From the NCBI GenBank assembly GCA_047972425.1, contig JBKEAR010000019.1, forward strand, positions 1 to 64,000: a stretch of 64,000 nt of DNA. The letters run 5' to 3'. The position numbers were made by a program, and so were the translations under genes. Position 1 is the first letter of the stretch, and each line of letters starts with the position of its first letter. Below, one piece after another: positions 54,804 to 63,939 of the stretch. This DNA is from JBKEAR01 sp047972425 (GTDB taxonomy: Bacteria > Pseudomonadota > Alphaproteobacteria > JBKEAR01). The notes under the pieces were generated by a model. The model was given only the letters and a program-made list of their open reading frames with translations, was not told the DNA's origin and searched no databases.

Positions 54804-55283
54804 TTATCGGATTAAAATATTATCTTCGTTTACATTAAGCCCTTCTAAACGTAAAAGATTGGCTTTGGTGTTAATGCCGCCTTCGCCCGAATATCCGTTA
54901 AGCCGCCCATCGGTTGCAACCACACGGTGGCAAGGGATTAAAATAGGCACCGGGTTAGAGCCACAAGCCATACCCACCGCCCGTGGGGATGAGTTAAGCT
55001 TTTTAGCCAGCTCGCCATAGCTCATAACCGTTCCATAGGGGATTTCTTGTAAGGCATTCCATACTTTTTGCTGAAAGCGCGTACCGGCCGGATTAAAAAT
55101 AAGGTTAAATTTTTTACGATGCCCATCAAAATAATCATTCATCTGATTAATTGCATCTTCAAGCATAGCGGTTGGGATATCCTCAGGGGGGCGACCCCAT
55201 TCTAAAGCGCAAATACCGCCATCAACCTCAAATAGGGTTAATACACCCACAGGTGAACTAAAACTTAGGGCTGCAAAATTCAT
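54804..55283 (-). CDS. ogt: methylated-DNA-protein-cysteine methyltransferase
   Basis: 159-residue suicide repair enzyme that takes alkyl groups from O6-alkylguanine. The active site Cys118 is in IPCHRVVATDGRLNGYSGEGG; the helix-turn-helix GTRFQQKVWNALQEIPYGTVMSYGELA and the Arg finger (SSPRAVGMACGSNPVPIL) are complete. No Ada N-domain. Could be called ogt or ada-type; the length fits Ogt. Confidence 0.93.
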   Translation of the reverse strand: MNFAALSFSSPVGVLTLFEVDGGICALEWGRPPEDIPTAMLEDAINQMNDYFDGHRKKFNLIFNPAGTRFQQKVWNALQEIPYGTVMSYGELAKKLNSSPRAVGMACGSNPVPILIPCHRVVATDGRLNGYSGEGGINTKANLLRLEGLNVNEDNILIR

Positions 55284-55480
55284 TATACTTCGCCTCCGAT
55301 GATAAAATTAGGGTTATTTTATCGTGTTTATCGGTAAAACTCAAGCGGTGATTCTGATGGCCGGTATCATTACAAATGAATTTATATGGGAATAGCAAAA
55401 TATATTTTCCATTAATTGGGGTAATGCATGAGGAAAAAGGGAGATTTAGCCGCAATTTAATGAATTTTATAATAAAAAGC

Positions 55481-55509
55481 TTGAACTCCCTTATAAATAC
55501 CGTTATAAA
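55481..55509 (+). promoter_or_regulatory. promoter of rpmI-rplT
   Basis: TTGAAC (55481-55486) and TATAAA (55504-55509), 17 bases apart. The rest of the 307-bp gap 55284-55590 shows no gene. The leader from about 55516 to 55590 has a GC-richer patch (CCGGGCGGGGTATGCC); whether it is an L20-type control site is not clear. Confidence 0.6.
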
Positions 55510-55590
55510 CTGGAGCTTGTCTATACATTACCGGGCGGGGTATGCCTTGATAATGTCTGTGTTAACCCTTTGAAATATAGAGGATTAAAA

Positions 55591-55785
55591 ATGCCCAAGT
55601 TAAAAACAAAATCGTCTGCAAAAAAGCGTTTTCGCTTAACTGCAAGCGGCAAAGTGCGCGCAAATTATGCGTATAAAAGCCACTTTTTACGCCGTCGTTC
55701 TCAGAAAATGAAACGGAAAGCCCGGGGTACATTAGTTTTGTGTCCGGCAGATGCCCGTTTGGTTAAAAGTTATTTTCACCGTTAA
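55591..55785 (+). CDS. rpmI: 50S ribosomal protein L35
   Basis: 64-residue L35. MPKLKTKSSAKKRFRLTASGKVR is the family N-terminus; the basic HFLRRRSQKMKRKARGT follows. The start at 55591 gives the normal length, with AGAGGA upstream. infC is not upstream in this window. rplT follows after 16 bp. Confidence 0.97.
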   Translation: MPKLKTKSSAKKRFRLTASGKVRANYAYKSHFLRRRSQKMKRKARGTLVLCPADARLVKSYFHR

Positions 55786-55801
55786 TTAGGAGATTAGATA
55801 G

Positions 55802-56155
55802 ATGGCAAGAGTAAAACGTGGTGTAACCACCCATGCACGTCATAAAAAAATTGTTAAGATGGCCAAAGGCTATCGGGGTCGTGCAAATAATAATTTCCGT
55901 ATTGCGGTAGAACGTGTAGAACATGGTTTGCAATATGCTTACCGTGATCGTAAAGCGAAAAAACGTAGCTTTCGTGCATTATGGATTCAACGTATTAATG
56001 CGGCTGTGCGTCAGCATGGTTTAAATTATAGCCAATTCATGAATGGTATTCATAAAGCGGGTATTGAGGTCGATCGTAAGGTTTTAGCTGACCTTGCTGT
56101 ACACCAACCCGAAAGCTTTGAAGCATTAGTGAATGAAGCCAAAAAAGCTTTATAA
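55802..56155 (+). CDS. rplT: 50S ribosomal protein L20
   Basis: 117-residue L20, an early 50S assembly protein. MARVKRGVTTHARHKKIVKMAKGYRGRANNNFRIA and RAKKRSFRALWIQRINAAVR are typical (here KAKKRSFRALWIQ). Ends the rpmI-rplT unit; the pheST genes often found next are absent, a terminator and an opposite-strand gene follow. Confidence 0.97.
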   Translation: MARVKRGVTTHARHKKIVKMAKGYRGRANNNFRIAVERVEHGLQYAYRDRKAKKRSFRALWIQRINAAVRQHGLNYSQFMNGIHKAGIEVDRKVLADLAVHQPESFEALVNEAKKAL

Positions 56156-56174
56156 TTAAAGTTTTAAGCATTAA

Positions 56175-56208
56175 AAAAACCGCTCTTTATTTTAAGAGCG
56201 GTTTTTTA
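56175..56208 (+). terminator. terminator of rpmI-rplT
   Basis: 9-bp stem ACCGCTCTT / AAGAGCGGT, loop TATTTT, A tract before and six T after. Works in both directions, also near the 3' end of the opposite GH2 gene. Confidence 0.88.
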
Positions 56209-56221
56209 TTACCCCAATAGA

Positions 56222-58453
56222 TTACGTAATTTTTATGGTAATCTCTTGGCTAAGGCCAAGCTCGGCAAGTTGCGCCTTTACTTTAACCTCTCCTTTTTCC
56301 CCAAAAGTTTCTAACCAAATGGCACCATAGCCACCGAGCATCGATTTAACTTTGGGCCCCAAAATTTTAGCCGGACCTTCCACACTAAACTCGATAGGTG
56401 TATGGAGAAACGGTAAATCGTTACCATATTCATCGCAAATATGGGCAATAATTCTTGTGTTATCAATGGGTAGGGCGTGGAGTTGGGTATCATCGGCCGT
56501 TAAAGTGAATTTTTGTGGTGTAGCCGATGCTGTAAAGCGTTTTTCGGCCACTTTTTTACCCTGAACATAACCTTTAAAATGCCCTTCGTTCCAATTGAAA
56601 CCCCAACCGCCATCATCAAACTGGGGGATAATAATGGGTGCATGGGGTAGATTTTTAAATTGGTCGCGGGCAGGGAAGTAACGCCCAACAAACATATCGC
56701 CAAAATAAAACTCCACATAATCGCAATTGGTTAAAATGAGTAAGGGGGTAAAGTTACATTCGTCACGTTCGCCCCTTGCCCAAACGGTTACGGGTTCTAA
56801 TATGGCCTCGTCATCGGGTGATGTTTGCGAGGCATAAGCATAGGCGGCTGGCTTAGGAATACGGAACATATCCATCACACCATGATAACAAATATGATCC
56901 CCGGCACCAAAATCCTTATGGGTATTATAATCAAAGGCACACCAGCCAATACAGCCAATTATGTCATCATCGCCATACATGGCATCAATCACATGTAAAT
57001 GGCGTAATGCATGCTCCATAAGCCGCTCCTCAGGGTCAATGCGCTTAGTCGGGAACATATGGCCGTTATATTCGGTAACCATATAAGGCACTTTATGGGT
57101 AAGCCCGGTGACTTGCTGTTGCCCACGCAGAGCAATTTGAGAGCCGTTATGGATAAAGTCGTTCATGGTATACACATCTTCGAACATACGGCTATCGGTA
57201 ATGCAGCGCACGCCGCCGGTTTGCCTTGTGGGGTCTAACTTATGGGCTAGGGCATTGGTGCGTTTATAAAAATCGTCATCATCGGCACTTTCATTAATGC
57301 GCACACCCCATAAGATGATAGAAGGGTGATTAAAATCGCGGTCAATCATGGCTTCCACATCATGGAGGCTTTGTTGCTTCCATTTTTCATCGCCAATATG
57401 CTGCCAACCCGGTATTTCCTCAAATACTAAAAGGCCAAGCTCATCGCAGCGATCGATAAAATATTTCGATTGCATATAATGAGAGGTTCGCACAATATTG
57501 AGTTTAAGCTGATTTTTCAAAATATCGGCATCGGCTCTTTGGGCACGTTTGCCCATGGCGTAACCCACATAAGGATAAGATTGGTGGCGGTTAAGCCCCA
57601 TTAGCTTAAGTTTGCGCCCGTTTAAATAAAAGCCATGGGTGGTAAACTCCACTTGGCGAAAACCAATACGGGTTTGATATTGGTGGATGATATCGCCCTG
57701 ATTTTTTAATGATAGTTCAAGATGATAAAGCTGTGGCTCATCAATATCCCATAGGGTAATTTTGGGGATATTATGAATCTCTATAACATGCTCTTCTTTC
57801 TCTTGACCGCTGAGGGTAATGGTGGATTGACCATTAAACTGATAACCATCGGCATAAAGATTATGAATGATATGATATTGCCCTTGTTTTTTCTGTTTAT
57901 TATCAATAAAAATTCGTGCTTGGATGGATTTTTCTTCTGTATCGTAACCCGATGTGGAAATATGTGCATTGGCAATATTTAACTTGGGCTGAAGGATAAG
58001 AAAGACCTCGCGATATATTCCGCCATAGGTGATATAATCAATAAAACGCCCAAAGGGTGGTGTATCATTGCGCTCGGTACTATCGACAATAATGGTTAAT
58101 AAATTATCTTCTCCAGCAATGAAATCCGCAGTTAAATCGGCTGTAAACTCCGAATATCCCCCCTTATGGCTAGTGATGAGTTTGCCGTTTAAATAGACAT
58201 CGGCCTTGCACATCACACCTTCGAACAATAAGGATATTTGGTTATCGCCAATCTCGTTGTCTGATAAATTGAGTATGCGTTGATAGGTCGAGACAAACTG
58301 AAATTCTTCTTCCTGAAAATAATTATAAGGTAAATCCTTATTATTATGGGGTAAGGTAATCGGTTTGGCTTTATTGTTGAGCTGGCTTAACCATTCTTTT
58401 TGGGTGGTGGCTGTATAATACCAACCAAGGGATAAATTTTGTTTGTTGTTCAT
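56222..58453 (-). CDS. GH2 beta-galactosidase-like glycoside hydrolase
   Basis: 743-residue family 2 glycoside hydrolase. Sugar-binding domain about 1-165, Ig-like domain about 165-270, TIM barrel from about 275 (GFYLNGRKLKLMGLNRHQSYPYVG) with acid/base Glu388 (WGVRINES) and nucleophile Glu461 (VTEYNGH), then a C-terminal beta domain (about 560-743). No signal peptide, hence cytoplasmic. The GVRINE sequence differs slightly from the usual GNE. Without a glucuronidase NxK signature it is more likely a beta-galactosidase or related enzyme. Last gene of the ABC operon, 27 bp after the permease. Confidence 0.85.
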   Translation of the reverse strand: MNNKQNLSLGWYYTATTQKEWLSQLNNKAKPITLPHNNKDLPYNYFQEEEFQFVSTYQRILNLSDNEIGDNQISLLFEGVMCKADVYLNGKLITSHKGGYSEFTADLTADFIAGEDNLLTIIVDSTERNDTPPFGRFIDYITYGGIYREVFLILQPKLNIANAHISTSGYDTEEKSIQARIFIDNKQKKQGQYHIIHNLYADGYQFNGQSTITLSGQEKEEHVIEIHNIPKITLWDIDEPQLYHLELSLKNQGDIIHQYQTRIGFRQVEFTTHGFYLNGRKLKLMGLNRHQSYPYVGYAMGKRAQRADADILKNQLKLNIVRTSHYMQSKYFIDRCDELGLLVFEEIPGWQHIGDEKWKQQSLHDVEAMIDRDFNHPSIILWGVRINESADDDDFYKRTNALAHKLDPTRQTGGVRCITDSRMFEDVYTMNDFIHNGSQIALRGQQQVTGLTHKVPYMVTEYNGHMFPTKRIDPEERLMEHALRHLHVIDAMYGDDDIIGCIGWCAFDYNTHKDFGAGDHICYHGVMDMFRIPKPAAYAYASQTSPDDEAILEPVTVWARGERDECNFTPLLILTNCDYVEFYFGDMFVGRYFPARDQFKNLPHAPIIIPQFDDGGWGFNWNEGHFKGYVQGKKVAEKRFTASATPQKFTLTADDTQLHALPIDNTRIIAHICDEYGNDLPFLHTPIEFSVEGPAKILGPKVKSMLGGYGAIWLETFGEKGEVKVKAQLAELGLSQEITIKIT

Positions 58454-58480
58454 TGTTATAACCTTTTATTTGTTTTTTAT

Positions 58481-59347
58481 TTAACCTTTAACGCCGCTAC
58501 CAGTAACGGCTGCGATAAAGTGGCGTTGCATCAGCAAAAAGAAAATAATGATTGGGATTGTTGATATGGTAATACCCGTCATTACCTGCCCGTAATCGAT
58601 AATACTAAAGCCGATAAGCGATGATAATGCGACAGGTAAGGTGCGCATTTCGGGAGTGGCGGTAATCACAAGCGGCCACATAAAATTATTCCAACTTGTC
58701 ATAAAAACAAATATCGATGTTGCGGCAATAGCCGGCTTCATATTGGGCAAGACAATGGTGGCAAAAATACGATATTCGTTGCAGCCATCGGCACGGGCGG
58801 CCTCGATAATCTCGTAAGGGAAGGACTTCATATTTTGGGTCATTAAAAATACCGCAAAAATATTACATAATCCCGGTAGTATTAGCGCCGGATAGCTATC
58901 TAAACCAAAAGAGATACCCAATAGGCTAAAATCAATTGAGGCAAATAGGCGAAATAAAGATACGATTGTGGCCTGATAAGGGATCATCATAGAAAATAAA
59001 AATAAGCTAAAGACCAATTTTTTCCCTTTAAATTCAAATTGGGCAAAAGCATAACCCGCCATGGAGGCAATAGATAATGTTAAAATGGTTTGGATAATAG
59101 CCACAATCATTGAATTAACAAATACACGGCTAATTTTAACGGTTTCGTTGAGGTTACGGAAGTTTTCGGCTAATTGATCGCCAAATGTCCAAAAGGGTGG
59201 ATATTTATAAACGGCTGATGTATGGTGGGTTGCATTAATGAATGTCCAAAAAAATGGATAAAGACAGACAAATGCCATGAGAATTAAAAAAATATAAAGA
59301 CCAGTCTTTTTAATTTGAGATGATGTTTTATGGGTCATATTAATCAT
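58481..59347 (-). CDS. sugar ABC transporter permease (MalG type)
   Basis: 288-residue permease with six helices and the EAA loop EIIEAARADGCNEYRIFATIVLPNMKPA (contacts the ATPase). Typical carbohydrate CUT1 family, second permease. Overlaps the MalF-type gene by 8 bases, so the two are coupled. No ATPase gene occurs in the operon. Confidence 0.93.
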   Translation of the reverse strand: MINMTHKTSSQIKKTGLYIFLILMAFVCLYPFFWTFINATHHTSAVYKYPPFWTFGDQLAENFRNLNETVKISRVFVNSMIVAIIQTILTLSIASMAGYAFAQFEFKGKKLVFSLFLFSMMIPYQATIVSLFRLFASIDFSLLGISFGLDSYPALILPGLCNIFAVFLMTQNMKSFPYEIIEAARADGCNEYRIFATIVLPNMKPAIAATSIFVFMTSWNNFMWPLVITATPEMRTLPVALSSLIGFSIIDYGQVMTGITISTIPIIIFFLLMQRHFIAAVTGSGVKG

Positions 59348-60212
59348 CCTTACCTAAAATTTTAAATTGAATAATAGCCAAAATAACAACTAAAACCACA
59401 ATGCCCCATGCAATAGCTGCACCATAACCCACATTCGATGCCCGAAATGCCGTATTATATAAATACATGGTGGGCGATAATGTGGCATCAGATGGGCCAC
59501 CACGGGTGAGGTTCATGGGTTCATCAAATAATTGAATTGTCCCAATGGTTGATAAAACAGCGGTAAAAAGCATAACGGGTCTTAATTGGGGCACGGTAAT
59601 AAACATAAACTTTTGCCAAGCTTTTGCGCCATCAATTGAGGCTGCCTCGTAAAGAGAAGAGGGGATATTTTGCATAGCGGCTAAAAAGATAATCATATTA
59701 TAACCAGTCCAACGCCATGTGATGGCAATCATGATGCTCACTTTTGCCAAAATCGGATTATCCAGCCAATTAAGCGGTGTAAGATGCAGTGATTTAAGCA
59801 TGGAGTTCACAATACCTTCAAAAGAAAGCAACATAAAAAAGATAATCGCATAGGCCACAAGGGAGGTAACCGTTGGTAAAAAGATGCTCACCCGAAATAA
59901 TCCTTTAAATTTGAGTAACGGATTATTAAGTATCGAGGCAAATACCATAGCTAAAAATAGCATAATCGGAACTTGAATGATAAGAATGATAAACATATTC
60001 CAGACCGAGCGCCAAAAAATAGTATCTTGCATGAGCCGAATATAATTACCGAGACCAACAAAGCTTTGTCTTTCGCCGCGGATAAAATAAAAGCTCATCA
60101 TAAAGCTATCGATAATCGGCCACACCATAAAACATAAAAATAAAATAAGTGCTGGGGAAATAAATACCCAAGCGGCTCTTGTTTTTTGATAATTCAGATT
60201 AGTCGCTTTCAT
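59340..60212 (-). CDS. sugar ABC transporter permease (MalF type)
   Basis: 290-residue permease, first of the pair, with six helices and the EAA loop SSLYEAASIDGAKAWQKFMFITVPQLRPV. CUT1 sugar family. The C-terminal DEPMNLTRGGPSDATLSPTMYLYNTAF fits MalF-like members of mixed-sugar systems. Its start follows the intercistronic hairpin at 60231-60257. Confidence 0.93.
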   Translation of the reverse strand: MKATNLNYQKTRAAWVFISPALILFLCFMVWPIIDSFMMSFYFIRGERQSFVGLGNYIRLMQDTIFWRSVWNMFIILIIQVPIMLFLAMVFASILNNPLLKFKGLFRVSIFLPTVTSLVAYAIIFFMLLSFEGIVNSMLKSLHLTPLNWLDNPILAKVSIMIAITWRWTGYNMIIFLAAMQNIPSSLYEAASIDGAKAWQKFMFITVPQLRPVMLFTAVLSTIGTIQLFDEPMNLTRGGPSDATLSPTMYLYNTAFRASNVGYGAAIAWGIVVLVVILAIIQFKILGKDD

Positions 60213-60230
60213 TGGTAATTCCTAAAAATG

Positions 60231-60257
60231 TGCCTGCCTAAGAGAGATAGGCAGGCA
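60231..60257 (-). other. intercistronic hairpin between binding protein and permease
   Basis: Perfect 9-bp inverted repeat TGCCTGCCT / AGGCAGGCA with a 9-base loop, in the 60 bp between the first solute-binding protein and the MalF-type gene. No T tract follows, so more likely an mRNA-stabilising or attenuating hairpin than a full terminator, favouring binding protein over permease levels. Confidence 0.65.
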
Positions 60258-60272
60258 AAGTTAAATGAGAGA

Positions 60273-61526
60273 CTAGTATTTATTAATTTTGCGCCCGGTT
60301 TGGTTAGCCAAACGTTTGGCGGCATCGGATAATATTTTGGTTGGTTCTTTATCGGTTGTAATGGCTTCGGCAACAATTTTATTGCCTTCTTCCCGTGCGA
60401 TTGAATAGTCAATTGTATAAGTAGCCTCGGGGATATCATTCACAACTTTCGATAAATCGGCCCATATCACTTGGCCACCAAAATAGGCGACGCCTTCGTT
60501 AAATGATGGCTCACTATAAACAGGCATATAGCTTGGGTATAATCCCCCTTTAAAGGCCTCTATTTGGTTGGCGATATTGGTTGTAAAAAATTCCATAAAA
60601 TCATAGGCTAAATCAATATGTTCGCTTGTTGAGACAATCGCAAAATTACTACCACCAATATTGGCCGCGCTGCGTCCTTGGCTATCTTTTGGCAAGGGCA
60701 TTACGCCCCAATTGCCCGACATATCGCTTGCATTGCTTTCAATTGTTCCGGCAAGCCAAGCGCCTGATGGTATAGCAACAATTTTACCTGTTGTAATCGC
60801 TTGCACAAAGCCGTCCCAACCTTTGGCCGCTGTATAAATAATACCCGCTTTTTCCATTTCATCAATTAATGTTAGCGATTCAAGCGATGCCGGGCTGTTA
60901 TAATCGATATTACCATCTTTATCAAAATAACCGGTGGCTCTTTCTTGCATTAATGTACGGTAAAATCCGTCATCATCAGTGCTTACGTTGGTCATATATG
61001 AATCAGTTGCTTCTCTGATTTTTTTACCGGCTTCTAAATAATCTTGCCAAGTTTCGATTGATGCGGCATCAACCCCGGCTTTTTCAAAAATATCACGCCG
61101 ATAAAATACACCCACAGGGCCGATATCAAATGGCATGGCATAAAATTTACCATCGGCTTGTAATGTTGCTTTTTTAAAGGCCGGGAAGCTATCGCTATAT
61201 TGGTCGTAACCTTTTGCCGATAGATCCACAAATGCGTTGGGCCAATTGGCTAAAAACCCCGAAAAATATTCATCTTCTACTAAAAAGACATCGGGTAATC
61301 CCTTGCCATTTGCTTGTAAGCCGATATTTACTTTTGTATACACATCGTTACGGCCGGTATCAATGATATTAATTTCGGCATCGGGGTGATTTTGCATGTA
61401 AAGCTCTGCCGCTTTTTCAAGAACCGGAACATTAATGTTCCATGCCCAAATATCAATAGCTTCGGCAAAGCTTGATAAGCTTGTTGAAAGCATAATGGCC
61501 GTTAATACGGATTTTGTATATTTCAT
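60273..61526 (-). CDS. ABC sugar-binding protein, paralog 1
   Basis: 417-residue periplasmic CUT1-type binding protein. Signal peptide MKYTKSVLTAIMLSTSLSSFAEA, mature from IDIWAWNIN. Typical: GLPDVFLVEDEY, KFYAMPFDIGPVGVFYRRD, GKIVAIPSGAWLAGTIE and AANIGGSNFAI. Clear paralog of the gene just upstream, with the same C-terminal AAKRLANQTGRKINKY. The aromatic WAWNIN start suggests a stacked sugar ring. Immediately precedes the permease genes. Confidence 0.92.
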   Translation of the reverse strand: MKYTKSVLTAIMLSTSLSSFAEAIDIWAWNINVPVLEKAAELYMQNHPDAEINIIDTGRNDVYTKVNIGLQANGKGLPDVFLVEDEYFSGFLANWPNAFVDLSAKGYDQYSDSFPAFKKATLQADGKFYAMPFDIGPVGVFYRRDIFEKAGVDAASIETWQDYLEAGKKIREATDSYMTNVSTDDDGFYRTLMQERATGYFDKDGNIDYNSPASLESLTLIDEMEKAGIIYTAAKGWDGFVQAITTGKIVAIPSGAWLAGTIESNASDMSGNWGVMPLPKDSQGRSAANIGGSNFAIVSTSEHIDLAYDFMEFFTTNIANQIEAFKGGLYPSYMPVYSEPSFNEGVAYFGGQVIWADLSKVVNDIPEATYTIDYSIAREEGNKIVAEAITTDKEPTKILSDAAKRLANQTGRKINKY

Positions 61527-61553
61527 TATTTTGTTCCTTTCTTATGTTTAATA

Positions 61554-62813
61554 TTAATATTTATTGATTTTACGTCCGGTCTGATTAGCCAAGCGTTTGG
61601 CGGCATCATTTAACGCTTTTTGAACATCGGCATCATTTAATACCACATCGCTTAAAACTTTAATCATCTCTTGGCGAGCCAAAGAATAGTCCATTGTAAA
61701 TGTAACGGCAGGGATATTCTGTACGGTTTTACCAAACTCTGCCCAAATAGGCTGGTTATTAAAAAATTCAACGGGTGCATTAAAGCTATCAAGCGCATAA
61801 ACCGGTGTAAGGCTTGGGAATAATCCACCAACAAAAGCAGCCTCTTGCCATTCGGTTGTTGTTGTGAAAAACCGCATAAAGTCATAGGCAAGCTCTACAT
61901 TTTGGCTTGATGATGGTATGACAAAGTTGCTACCGCCAATATTCGATGCATTTTTCCCTTGCGAATTTTTAGGCAATGGCATTACTCCCCAATCGCCCGC
62001 TTGATTCGGCGCTTGTCTTTCAATTGTACCCGCAAGCCATGCGCCCGATGGTGTAGCGACAATACGGTTATTGACAAAAGCCTGCACAAAACTATCCCAG
62101 CCGATATTACCTGTATATAAAATACCGGCTTCGTCCATTTTTTTGATGTTGGTAAAAACTTCTATCATTTCAGGGCTGTTAAAGGCAATATTGCCGTCTT
62201 TATCAAAATAATGGGTATTCGATGCCCCAATCATGGCGCGAACCAATATTTCTTCGTCTGTGCGGATATCGGTCATAAAAGATCCGGTTACTTCTTTAAT
62301 TTTTACACCGGCAGCAATATAATCGTCCCAAGTTTCAATGGATTTTGGGTCAACACCCGCTTTTTCAAAAATACTCGGCCGATAAAACACACCCACAGGG
62401 CCGGCATCGAACGGCATGCCATAAAATTTTCCGTTCATTTGGTTGGTTTCTACCTTAAACTGTGGGAAATACTGCGCATATTCGTCATATCCTAAAGCCG
62501 AAAGATCGGTAAAACCATTGGGCCAATTTTCTAAATATCCTTTTAAATGGGTATCTTCAACCAAAATAACATCAGCCAAACCTTTTCCATTGGCCTGTAG
62601 GCCAACAGATAATTTGGTGTAAACATCTTGCGAGCCAATATCCGATACATTAATTACCGCATTTGGGTTATCCTTCACATAAGCTTCTGCCGCTTTTTGT
62701 AATAAGGGTACATTGATATTCCATGCCCAAATTTGAATATTGCCTTCTGCAGCCCAGCTACTTAGACTGGTGGAAACTAAAATTGATGATAAAACTATAC
62801 TTAACTTTTTCAT
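61554..62813 (-). CDS. ABC sugar-binding protein, paralog 2
   Basis: 419-residue binding protein, first gene of the operon. Signal peptide MKKLSIVLSSILVSTSLSSWA, mature from AEGNIQIWAWNIN. Matches paralog 1 over the whole length (about half of the residues identical by eye) with matching FEKAGVDP..SIETW, MPFDAGPVGVFYRPS, PSGAWLAGTIE and identical ends. The differences cluster around loops near residues 195-215 (IRTDEEILVRAMIGASNTHYF), which may change ligand range. 27 bp between the two genes. Confidence 0.92.
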   Translation of the reverse strand: MKKLSIVLSSILVSTSLSSWAAEGNIQIWAWNINVPLLQKAAEAYVKDNPNAVINVSDIGSQDVYTKLSVGLQANGKGLADVILVEDTHLKGYLENWPNGFTDLSALGYDEYAQYFPQFKVETNQMNGKFYGMPFDAGPVGVFYRPSIFEKAGVDPKSIETWDDYIAAGVKIKEVTGSFMTDIRTDEEILVRAMIGASNTHYFDKDGNIAFNSPEMIEVFTNIKKMDEAGILYTGNIGWDSFVQAFVNNRIVATPSGAWLAGTIERQAPNQAGDWGVMPLPKNSQGKNASNIGGSNFVIPSSSQNVELAYDFMRFFTTTTEWQEAAFVGGLFPSLTPVYALDSFNAPVEFFNNQPIWAEFGKTVQNIPAVTFTMDYSLARQEMIKVLSDVVLNDADVQKALNDAAKRLANQTGRKINKY

Positions 62814-63000
62814 TTGACCGTCCCTTTACATATTATTTTTATATTTTTACTGTATAAATACTCTTTTTATTCTTTAAGGCTAGCATGATAGTATGGTGAA
62901 AAATTCCTGCTTTATTTTTTTTTATTCCAGTTTTCAACACAAAATGCTAAAATAAAAGTAAAGAGGTTAAAATTTGGCTTATGCAAAATAGGATTTATCA
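62814..63000. promoter_or_regulatory. divergent control region, ABC operon / AraC gene
   Basis: 187 bp, very AT-rich. Minus-strand boxes TTAAAG-N17-TACAGT upstream of the binding-protein gene are weak. AAAGGGA (minus) and AGGA (plus) are the ribosome binding sites. An AraC-type operator is expected here but no clear direct repeat is seen. Confidence 0.4.
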
Positions 63001-63885
63001 ATGGTTGGCCATATCAATGTAAAAAAAGATGTTAAACAAGGCGCGCCTTTTAATCATCTAGCAAATGAGCATTCTACTTTTTGGTACCATGGTGCGCCCA
63101 ATGTGATGAAAAATGAGCATTGGCATAATCATATTGAGTTTAATTTTATTAAACAAGGGGTGGTTGCTTATAATTATGATGGGCACAATATAGAATTTCC
63201 CTCTGGGCAGCTTATCTTTTTTTGGGGTGGTATTCCGCACCGAATGACAAATTTTCGGCTTAGTGATCAAAAGGGATTTTATAATTTCCATTATCCGTTA
63301 GAGGATTTTTTAATGGTTAATTTTGACCGTAAATTACACCGTTTATTACTCAGTGGGCATATCTTAACACTGAAAGCCCCCGATTTTTTGATAGAACAAT
63401 ATTTTGAACTTTGGCGTATGGATATTCAAAAGCAGGGTATGGATATTTTTGACCGGATTAACTCGGATATTGCAGCATTATTTACGCGTTTTTCCTTTGA
63501 GACTTTGGCTTTTCCCCATGGAACCCAGCCGATTAAAAGTAAAGATATAACACCGAATATGTTATTATTTGTTAAAATTATCCGGTATATATTCGAGCAT
63601 TTTCAAGAAGATATCCGCAATACCGATATTGCCGAGCATTTAGGTTTTCATGAAAATTATATTCAACGGGTTTTTAAAGATTTTTCAGGAAGTTCTATTC
63701 GGCAATTTATTATTCATATTCGTTTAAAATATGCATGCTCATTGTTGCGCAACACCAATCGTTCGATATTTAATATTGTTATTGAAACCGGTTTTGGCTC
63801 CACCAGCCGATTTTATAAAGCCTTTGCCGATACCTACCAACAAACCCCCAAACAATATCGAGATATTTGGAAGCAAGAGAAATGA
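63001..63885 (+). CDS. AraC-family transcriptional regulator
   Basis: 294-residue activator. N-terminal cupin-like sensor (about 20-100; HWHNHIEFNFIKQGVVAYNYDG, FPSGQLIFFWGGIPHRM) and C-terminal AraC domain with two helix-turn-helices (about 195-290; DIRNTDIAEHLGFHENYIQRVFKDF, NIVIETGFGSTSRFYKAFADTY). Divergent from the ABC/GH2 operon, so it likely controls that operon in response to a sugar; inferred. Confidence 0.93.
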   Translation: MVGHINVKKDVKQGAPFNHLANEHSTFWYHGAPNVMKNEHWHNHIEFNFIKQGVVAYNYDGHNIEFPSGQLIFFWGGIPHRMTNFRLSDQKGFYNFHYPLEDFLMVNFDRKLHRLLLSGHILTLKAPDFLIEQYFELWRMDIQKQGMDIFDRINSDIAALFTRFSFETLAFPHGTQPIKSKDITPNMLLFVKIIRYIFEHFQEDIRNTDIAEHLGFHENYIQRVFKDFSGSSIRQFIIHIRLKYACSLLRNTNRSIFNIVIETGFGSTSRFYKAFADTYQQTPKQYRDIWKQEK

Positions 63886-63894
63886 TAAATGGAA

Positions 63895-63939
63895 TGGCGC
63901 ACCCGACAGGATTTGAAAATGTGACCTTTGCCTTCGGAG
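63895..63939 (-). other. tRNA-Arg 3'-half remnant
   Basis: On the minus strand 45 bases fit the 3' half of a tRNA exactly in length: anticodon loop CTCCGAA (anticodon CCG), stem strand GGCAA, variable AGGTC, T-arm ACATT-TTCAAAT-CCTGT (two mismatches), acceptor CGGGTGC, G and encoded CCA. No matching 5' half (GCACCCG) lies upstream. So it is a fragment, as left by integration at a tRNA 3' end or by decay, not a working tRNA. Confidence 0.7.

Noticed and set aside
55258..55573. Two 65-codon frames on opposite strands before rpmI
   Set aside because: They overlap each other, have no good ribosome binding site, and cover the rpmI promoter.
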